Assembly (NCBI GenBank): GCA_009761415.1
Contig: QUOL01000008.1
Location: 1,550,001-1,614,000, forward strand
Length of the DNA: 64,000 bases
DNA from: Sarcomyxa edulis
Lineage: Eukaryota; Basidiomycota; Agaricomycetes; Agaricales; Mycenaceae
Reading direction: 5' to 3'
The notes below the pieces were generated by a model that was given only the letters and a program-made list of their open reading frames with translations, was not told the origin of the DNA and did not search any database. Within the stretch, counting starts at the first letter, position 1. Each line of letters begins with the position of its first letter. Below, piece after piece: positions 58,103 through 64,000 of the stretch. The position numbers were made by a program, and so were the translations under genes.

Positions 58103-58605
58103 CTAATCCAACTTGACAGCAAGAGTCTTTCCATCAATTTTGACATAGTAGTTTTCTACGTTCAATCCACACATGTTTAGTATATTCGAAAGCATTGCAA
58201 AGCAAGAGGCTGGCGTACCTTTATACTGGTGGACTCGAGTATGGACAGAGTTATTGGAGCGCTTTAGTACAGCGGAGTGCCTGCTCTTTCTCACTGAATA
58301 ACGAACACGTCCAACATCTCGATTAGCTTTGTTAAGCCGTTCCTGAGCCTGTTCCAATTGCATGCTGTAGAGTTGTGCTTGGAGAATCGCCTCCTTCATT
58401 CGACATTCAGCGAGTAACTTCTCAGCATGGCATGTCTCTCGCTTTGCATCTGCCATATCGAGGGCGTGTTGAGCTTCTTGCACAGTACCAATAGAAGGAC
58501 TCTGTAGATAGGTAAGTGTCATACTATGAGCCTCGAAAGGATAGTGAATGGAGGACAAACGTCTAGACGCCCGGCATCGAGTTGTGATTCCAACACAGTC
58601 GACAT
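58103..58605 (-). CDS. Small coiled-coil protein, transposon-borne
   Basis: Three exons by phase-consistent splicing: 58561-58605 (MSTVLESQLDAGRLD), a middle exon starting at 58501 (SPSIGTVQEAQHALDM) and a last exon ending KIDGKTLAVKLD with TAG at 58103-58105. The middle part is a heptad-rich, Ala/Glu/Lys/Gln-rich helix (ALDMADAKRETCHAEKLLAE, then KEAILQAQLYSMQLEQAQER), likely a coiled coil; an Arg/Lys-rich patch follows (VGRVRYSVRKSRHS). I do not recognise a named family. It is divergent from the transposase with about 195 bp between the start codons, so the two could share a promoter. Total length is about 135 residues. Confidence 0.6.
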
Positions 58606-58801
58606 TCTACATGATAGCCATTGAGTATAGACCTGGAAAATATAGACAGTAATGCGCACCTATCAGTGTCAATACTGAAAAGCTGGATGTACACGTTGTG
58701 GGCGAAGATGAGAACGAAGGCCAAGTCAATTTGAAACTCCGCCAACACCTCTGAGCATTGTCGACAGCGACCACGACATCGATAATCACAATTCTCCCAC
58801 A

Positions 58802-61800
58802 ATGTCTCGCTGTCCTCGCTGTAAAAAGAAATTCAAAGACACCTCTCGTGTTCTCAACCATATGAATCAGCCTATGGGATCATGCCACTCTCTCCCAAGA
58901 AAACTGACTCGAATTTCTGACAAACTTCGTCACCGTCTTCGCCAGCAGCCACAGCATGCTATCCCAGGTACTACAGCCCCTGGATACCCTATGGGGGGTG
59001 ACGATAACGATGAGGACCTCATGGATGCCATTGATGATGATTTTTCGGATCCCCAGGTTCCATCTCAGCATGATACGGATCCTGTCGTCGAGGCCTACCC
59101 TGGTGCTTCGAAAATCTATGGAACAGGTCCCACCTTCATGCAGTCCTTCAATGAGGATATGTACGCTAAAGAACGCGAACAAAACCTCTACTATCCATTT
59201 GCATCAAAAGATGAGTGGGAAGTCGCCTCCTTCCTCACACAATCAACTCTCAGTATGTCTGCTATCGACAAATTCTTGTCTCTCAATCTTGTGAGTGTAT
59301 ACGACTGTTGCTAGCTATCACTTGCTAACTTATTCTAGGTCCGTAAACTACATCTATCTTTCAACACTGCCAAGGACCTCCGAGCGCGTGTCGAAATTCT
59401 GCCTAAGACTCCCGAGTGGAAATGTAAGATTTTGGACACCGTGTATCCCACCAAACACCCAGTTCGGTTGTTCTATCGCGATCCACTGGAGTGTATCCAG
59501 TCCCTTCTCGAAAGTCCTCTAGTATCGGACCATATCCATTTCACGCCTCTTCGACTCTTTGAGACTGCTGAGAAGCTTGTGCGGGTTTACAGTGATTGGC
59601 TTACTGGGGATGTTGCATGGCGAATACAGGTCAGTATATTTGATCCGCTATCAATGATATATAGGACTCACACCTTGTTGCAGAGTAAATTACCTCCAGG
59701 CGCTACCTTACTTGGGACTATCATTTCGTCAGACAAAACAAATATATCCGCGATGACTGGCAACCGTATTGCCCATCCCCTCCTCATCAGTCTTGCTAAC
59801 TTCGATATGGAGTTTCTCATGAAAGCTTTACACCACGCATTCGCTTTACTAGCACTTCTGCCTATTCCTCAATTTCTTCACCGTAGAAAAGATGTCTGCA
59901 GTCTTCTAGAGGCTCGACTGACGCACCAGTGCTTCGATTATATTTTTGAACCATTGAAGGTCGCTGCACGAATCGGAATCATGATGTCCGACGCCTTGGG
60001 TTGGAGCCGTCATTGCTTCACCCCGCTTGCATCTTGCATCATCGACACTCCTGAATCTGCTCTATATGCCGGCGTTGCTGGTAAAACCTCATCTGTCACC
60101 ACCGCAAGCTACAAAGAATTCGGTGATAATTTTCGTCATCCTCCTCGGACAGGGGCGTACACTTTGAAAAAGCTCCGTAAGCTTCGTCGCAGAGTTCACC
60201 CATGGGATATCGTCAATTATCTAGCTGCAGCAAAGAAGCTTCGTCTAAACGGTGTTCACCTACCGTTTTGGCGAAATTGGCCGGGTACAGAGGTGCCGGA
60301 GATCTACACACCAGAAGCTCTGCATCACTGGCACAAAGAGTTTTGGGACCATGATGCGAAGTGGTGCATTCGCATTCTCGGTGGTGCGGAGATTGATTTT
60401 CGTTTTTCCATTCTCCATCCACATACGGGCTTCCGTCATTTCAAAGAAGGCATATCGAAGCTCAAGCAGGTCACCGGCCGTGAGCACCGTGACATCCAGC
60501 GCTACATTGTTCCTATCATCGCAGGAGCTGCTCCGAAGGATTTTGTTATTGCGATACGTTCGTTGATGGATTTTCGATATCGTTCCCAGGCTCCAGAGCA
60601 TAACGATCTTGCTCTCGAACGTATCACAAAGGCCTTGGAGGAGTTTCATGACCATAAGGAGGTTATTCTTACTTCGGGAGCTCGCGTTGGAAAAGGCAAT
60701 CGACCAATCAACAACTGGTATATTCCCAAGCTCGAATTCATGCAGAGTGTCGTCTCTAACATACGAGCAAATGGATCACCACTCAAATTCTCTGCGGATC
60801 GCACAGAAAACGCTCACATCACGGAAATCAAGGATCCTGCAAGAGCGGGCAATAATCAGAACTACGAGGATCAGATCTGCCGTTTTCTCGACCGCCGTGA
60901 AAAATGTCGAGGATTTGATCTCGCTACATCTATTGCTGAAGCGGGGGTTGATTTTGGTGAGGCGTTACAAGACCACGAACCTGGCGATCAGCAGGTTGAG
61001 CCAGATAATCAATCTGACTCTTCTGACATGGATATCGACGCAGACGGATCTGACATGGACGACACACCAGAGAACAATAACCGTATCACATCCACTTCTG
61101 ATCTCCTCCACCAGATACATCCTGTCTCAAACCTGGGCAGCTCCCAAAGGACCAAATCAGATTATTTTGACACCGCGAACAAACTTCAGAGTGGTAAATA
61201 CCCTCGCGCCCCTCAACCATTCCGAACTTTCACCGATCCCACCGCATGTGCAGCGTTTCAGCTAAACCGTCATGCAAGCTTCAAAATCATGCAAGTGGAC
61301 AAAGCAGCGGAACTATACGAGATTCCTGATCTGCGTCCGGCACTGGCTGATTTCATGCAGCGTCTTAGATCTGGTGTAACAACCCATAACGTTGCAGGCC
61401 GCAGAACATCTGCTCAGAACGCATATCTTCCTTTCGATAGTCTTCAGATATGGACCAGTTTCCGCATCCAGTCCAAATCATATTACAGGCCTCACGCTCC
61501 CCTTCCACCTCGAACTATCAATGCATCTCCTCCATCTAACAAAACTGCATGGACGTTTGGGCGTTATGATCCAGTGGTACTGAATGTAGATCCTGGTCTG
61601 CAATGGCCGAAATGTGGTCTGACAGGTATGCATTTGTTTTTTTGATTTGCGGTCAGAATTTCTGCTTATGGCTCGCTCGTGGTTCAGGCCATGTCATTGT
61701 TCAAGTCTGTTTAGTCTTTCGTATAGTCGCACGTCGTGGCTACAATTCCGCCCCGGGTACAGACCAGTTTCTCTCTTACGTTCGGCGCTTTGAGATCGTT

Positions 61801-62082
61801 CCACAGCTCAATCCACGGCTCTCGTCTTCCCCTACTATAAAAGGACCATACCCCGATCCCGTCACCTCATTATATATTGTGAAGCGCAGCCATCGAAGCA
61901 ATGGGGCATCTATGGGTGACATTGTCCCCTTGCATCAAATACGTGCAGGTGTGGAGCTGACACCGTGTCATGGAGGTAAAGCCAACGTGCAATTGGTGAA
62001 GGAAACGAGTCTCCATCACCATGAGCAGTTCTATTTAGACAAGTATTTCGAGAAAGAATTGTTCTACGCTCTTGATGTATAG
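58802..62082 (+). CDS. Plavaka-type transposase
   Basis: Four exons: 58802-59290, 59339 to about 59628, then one long exon to 61625 and a last one from about 61687 to 62082. The start MSRCPRCKKKFKDTSRVLNH gives a C2H2-like zinc finger (Cys-x2-Cys ... His/Cys). The body shows the Plavaka family signature segments: PTKHPVRLFYRDPLECIQSL, VYSDWLTGDVAWRIQ, GTIISSDKTNISAMTGNR, HPLLISLANFD, ARIGIMMSDALG and DRTENAHITEIKDPAR, with the ending FYLDKYFEKELFYAL. The Asp in SSDKT and that in MSDALG are candidates for the metal-binding acidic residues. It is expected to cut and paste its element at the terminal repeats. No stop or frameshift was found, so it is probably functional. Confidence 0.9.
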
Positions 62083-62149
62083 GCTGAAGTAACAAATATA
62101 TCAAGTTCCGAATACTGTTCAATGATCAATCATTGCAAGTTTCTGTAGC

Positions 62150-62400
62150 TTCAAGTATGATATCAGTTATCTCTATCTTCATCAGGTCTACGCAACCCTT
62201 CCTAGACACCCTACCAGTCTTTGTAACTCTTCATAGAGCCCTCATCTATTTATGAAGTTCTACATAGAAATCGCACTTCTATGTGGATGTCCAGAGAGGT
62301 TTGGGAGAGCTACAAAAAAACTTCGGATTCTACATTGTCTACAATAATTCTACAGAATATCTACAAGTGCTATACATTCTATAGACACTATGCTCTTCTA
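62150..62400. repeat. Right subterminal repeat region of the transposon
   Basis: Dense TTCTACATAG (62258-62267), TTCTATGTGG, TTCTACA and CTACAAG motifs in both orientations, the same motif family as at the left end. Confidence 0.7.
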
Positions 62401-62414
62401 CGCCAGAAAGTCCG

Positions 62415-62428
62415 GTTTGCTGATGTGC
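62415..62428 (+). repeat. Right terminal inverted repeat and target duplication
   Basis: GTTTGCTGAT (62415-62424) is the right end; GTGC (62425-62428) is the second copy of the target site. Confidence 0.8.
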
Positions 62429-62963
62429 GATTGCCTTGCAGGTTCCGGAGGCCTCGTAGTGACCAATTGATGCGAGAATGGTCCTCGTCGGAGAGCGGTT
62501 CTGGCCATCCTTGTGCGATATGCCATGCGCGGACGGCTGAAAGGTATTTTCGAGCCACCGGGACAGAAATAGGCTCGAAAGGTGTGCCCTGAGCCAATGA
62601 AGGGTCGAGAGAGTCTGGGTCGGTTGTTGCCCATAAAGCGAAAGAGTGCAGTAAAGGAAAGGATGCTGGTAGTCTGTCGTGTTCGGGGATGGAAAATATG
62701 TCGCAGAAAAGGTGGAACTTACGCAAACCAGAACCGTAGCTTTCGGTGTCTCTGAGAGACGACCTGGATGCCACTTCAGCGAGGAGACGTATGACAGGAT
62801 GATCAATTGTGGATGGTGGCGGAGAATTGACACCTCTCCAGAGGAAAATACGCTCGTCCGCTCTACAATTGGGTCGAAGGGATGACGGGTTCAGTTGTAG
62901 TCGTCCTGAGACCGAGCGTGTTGTTGGAAGCGAGGGAGTGGAAGGTGACTGGAAAACTGGCAT
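62425..62963 (-). pseudogene. Tyrosine recombinase, N-terminal part (split gene)
   Basis: Starts with ATG at 62961-62963 (MPVFQSPSTPSLPTTRSV). Its A overlaps the stop codon of the upstream RT-RNase H frame (TGATG). A Ser/Pro-rich lead is followed by the SAM-like DNA-binding core (ESYGSGLRKFHLFCDIF, LPASFPLLHSFALWA, VARKYLSAVRAWH) and the frame ends at LRGLRNLQGNRT at the GTGC target site. The catalytic half is at 48866-49509. Beyond the insertion point the frame reads only a few transposon codons before a stop, so any product would lack the catalytic domain. Confidence 0.85.
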
Positions 62964-64000
62964 CACCAAGGTATAAGCTTGTCGGCTAAATGAGGAGGAA
63001 GCGAGACTGAAGTTCTGGTGGTAGATTTCGGAAAGCCAAGTAGAAAACCTGCTATGTCCCCTCGCGAGAGAGCATCGGCAATATTCTCTCGACTGGGGAC
63101 GTGTACGGCTTTCAGGCGGAGCCGATTCTGTGCTTGTAAAAGATAAACGTGTTTGAGGATTCGGTTGGTCTGTGCGCTTCGTGACCGACCCTTGTTCAGG
63201 ACTGTTACTACGCCGGAATTGTCGGAGCGTACCAGGAATTTGTACCCTGATAGAAGCTTGCGGTCGATAGCGAGACGGAGGCCAAGTTCCACAGCTACAG
63301 CCTCTGCCCATCCAATGTCGAACTCCTGTTTGGGACCAACCTTGAAGCCTGGGGCCCATCGCCACACTGCCCAAAATGTTCCAATAACAACGCCAATTCC
63401 AAATGACGTGCTGGCATCTCCCCACCAGTCTAAGTCTATTGGGTCGGAAGCATGAAGGGGGAGATCGTTGGGTAAGTGATGGAGTAAAAAGTGAACCCAC
63501 GATAGGTCTGCTATCAGCGATGATGGAGGGTTGAGCTTCGCTCTGGGTGATTTGAATTCCTTGGAGAAATGTGTTATCGAACGGAGAAAGGGACGGATGA
63601 GGGGAAAGATACAAGAAATGTGTACGAGTTTGCCATGAAGGCTTGCTGCCTCGTGCGCCGAGTACTTCTGATTCGGTTTGAGCCAACTGGAAAGGAGGTG
63701 TTGAAGCGACGAAAGTTTCTCGGGTGGGATAGCGACCGATTTTGTTGTGAGATTCCAATCGAAACCTATGTACCGTTGGATGGGTGAGAAACGTCGCAGC
63801 TTCTCGAGGCTCCACGGAACACCCATGTAAGAGGTGAGGTCCATGAACTCTTCCTCCGTCCAAGTTTGATGTGGGAGGCGTATGGCAAAGAAGTCGTCGA
63901 CCCATTTCTGGATGACTCCAAAACCGGCCTTCCGATAGATAGCTAGCAGCATGTCGGCGATTCCTCCGAATACGCCTGCACTGGAGGCTAGGCCAAACAT
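62963..64000 (-). CDS. Reverse transcriptase-RNase H of the Ngaro-like element (5' end off window)
   Basis: Open from the window edge to TGA at 62963-62965. It begins within the RT palm: FGLASSAGVFGG, then KWVDDFFAIR with the catalytic VDD pair, and YIGFDWNLTTKSVAIP in the thumb/connection region. The RNase H domain follows with acidic residues in WWGDAST, IGWAEAVAVELG, RSDNSGVVT and ENIADALSRGD. RT with RNase H upstream of a tyrosine recombinase and no integrase is the arrangement of DIRS/Ngaro elements. No break is seen in the visible part. The A of its stop codon is shared with the recombinase start (TGATG), so downstream translation may rely on reinitiation. Confidence 0.88.
   Translation of the reverse strand: MFGLASSAGVFGGIADMLLAIYRKAGFGVIQKWVDDFFAIRLPHQTWTEEEFMDLTSYMGVPWSLEKLRRFSPIQRYIGFDWNLTTKSVAIPPEKLSSLQHLLSSWLKPNQKYSAHEAASLHGKLVHISCIFPLIRPFLRSITHFSKEFKSPRAKLNPPSSLIADLSWVHFLLHHLPNDLPLHASDPIDLDWWGDASTSFGIGVVIGTFWAVWRWAPGFKVGPKQEFDIGWAEAVAVELGLRLAIDRKLLSGYKFLVRSDNSGVVTVLNKGRSRSAQTNRILKHVYLLQAQNRLRLKAVHVPSRENIADALSRGDIAGFLLGFPKSTTRTSVSLPPHLADKLIPW

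Larger units (their letters stand above)
49510..62424. mobile_element. Plavaka-type DNA transposon, 12,915 bp, carrying captured RPB1
   Basis: Ends ATCAGCAAAC...GTTTGCTGAT (10-bp perfect inverted repeats) flanked on both sides by GTGC. Removing the element and one GTGC rejoins the interrupted recombinase in frame, which fixes the limits. It contains a Plavaka transposase gene (+), a DUF6532 gene (-), a small coiled-coil gene (-) and a captured RPB1 fragment. Both subterminal regions are rich in CTACATAG and TTCTACA motifs, plausible transposase-binding sites. The complete transposase and perfect ends suggest recent, perhaps still possible, mobility. Confidence 0.88.
48226..64000 (-). mobile_element. 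Ngaro-like tyrosine-recombinase retroelement (5' part off window)
   Basis: Minus-strand order is RT-RNase H (62963-64000 and beyond), tyrosine recombinase (62963 leftwards, split), then a 106-bp repeat (48691-48796), a 359-bp segment (48332-48690) and a second identical 106-bp repeat (48226-48331). The order ORFs-B1-A2-B2 matches the split direct repeats of Ngaro-type elements, which integrate by recombinase instead of a DDE integrase. The A1 copy is expected right of the window. No integrase or protease was seen. The element sits inside an F-box-like gene and was later broken by the Plavaka transposon at 49510-62424. Confidence 0.75.

Overview
The window looks like nuclear DNA of a mushroom-forming basidiomycete (Agaricomycetes). 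Genes carry many introns of about 50-70 bp with GT...AG ends. The families present are typical of that class: DUF6699, DUF6532, laccases, F-box/LRR-like proteins, a Plavaka transposase and a tyrosine-recombinase (Ngaro-type) retroelement. I saw no rRNA, tRNA or CRISPR.

Layout. (1) 1-233: start of a DUF6699 gene running off the left edge. (2) 3.6-8.4 kb: three tandem minus-strand medium-chain dehydrogenase/reductase paralogs with the same six-exon structure. The two on the right are intact; the left one has a 2-bp deletion. (3) 10.3-16 kb: a tentative small gene, a GH5 exo-beta-1,3-glucanase-like gene and an F-box gene. (4) 16.5-24 kb: four clustered DUF6699 genes, one apparently with two domain copies and one with a 111-bp tandem duplication. 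(5) 26-29.5 kb: a secreted FAD-linked oxidase and the N-terminal acetyltransferase NAA10/ARD1. (6) 30-43 kb: three tandem minus-strand laccases with a small secreted-protein gene between the second and third. (7) 43.6-44.1 kb: a foldback/MITE-like element with 73-bp inverted arms.

(8) 47-64 kb: a nest of insertions. An F-box/LRR-like gene (47264-48225) is cut off at its 5' side by a Ngaro-like retroelement: RT-RNase H, then a tyrosine recombinase, then 106-bp direct repeats flanking a 359-bp segment, as in split direct repeats. The recombinase gene is itself split by a 12.9-kb Plavaka-type DNA transposon (49510-62424) with 10-bp perfect terminal inverted repeats and a 4-bp GTGC target duplication. 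Removing the insertion together with one GTGC copy rejoins the recombinase in frame. The transposon carries the Plavaka transposase, a DUF6532 gene and a small coiled-coil gene. Between these lies a captured, decaying fragment of the host RNA polymerase II largest subunit (RPB1), from just after the catalytic aspartate region into the C-terminal repeats, with one intron retained, an in-frame deletion and three frameshifts. This gene-capturing Plavaka element is the most unusual thing in the window.
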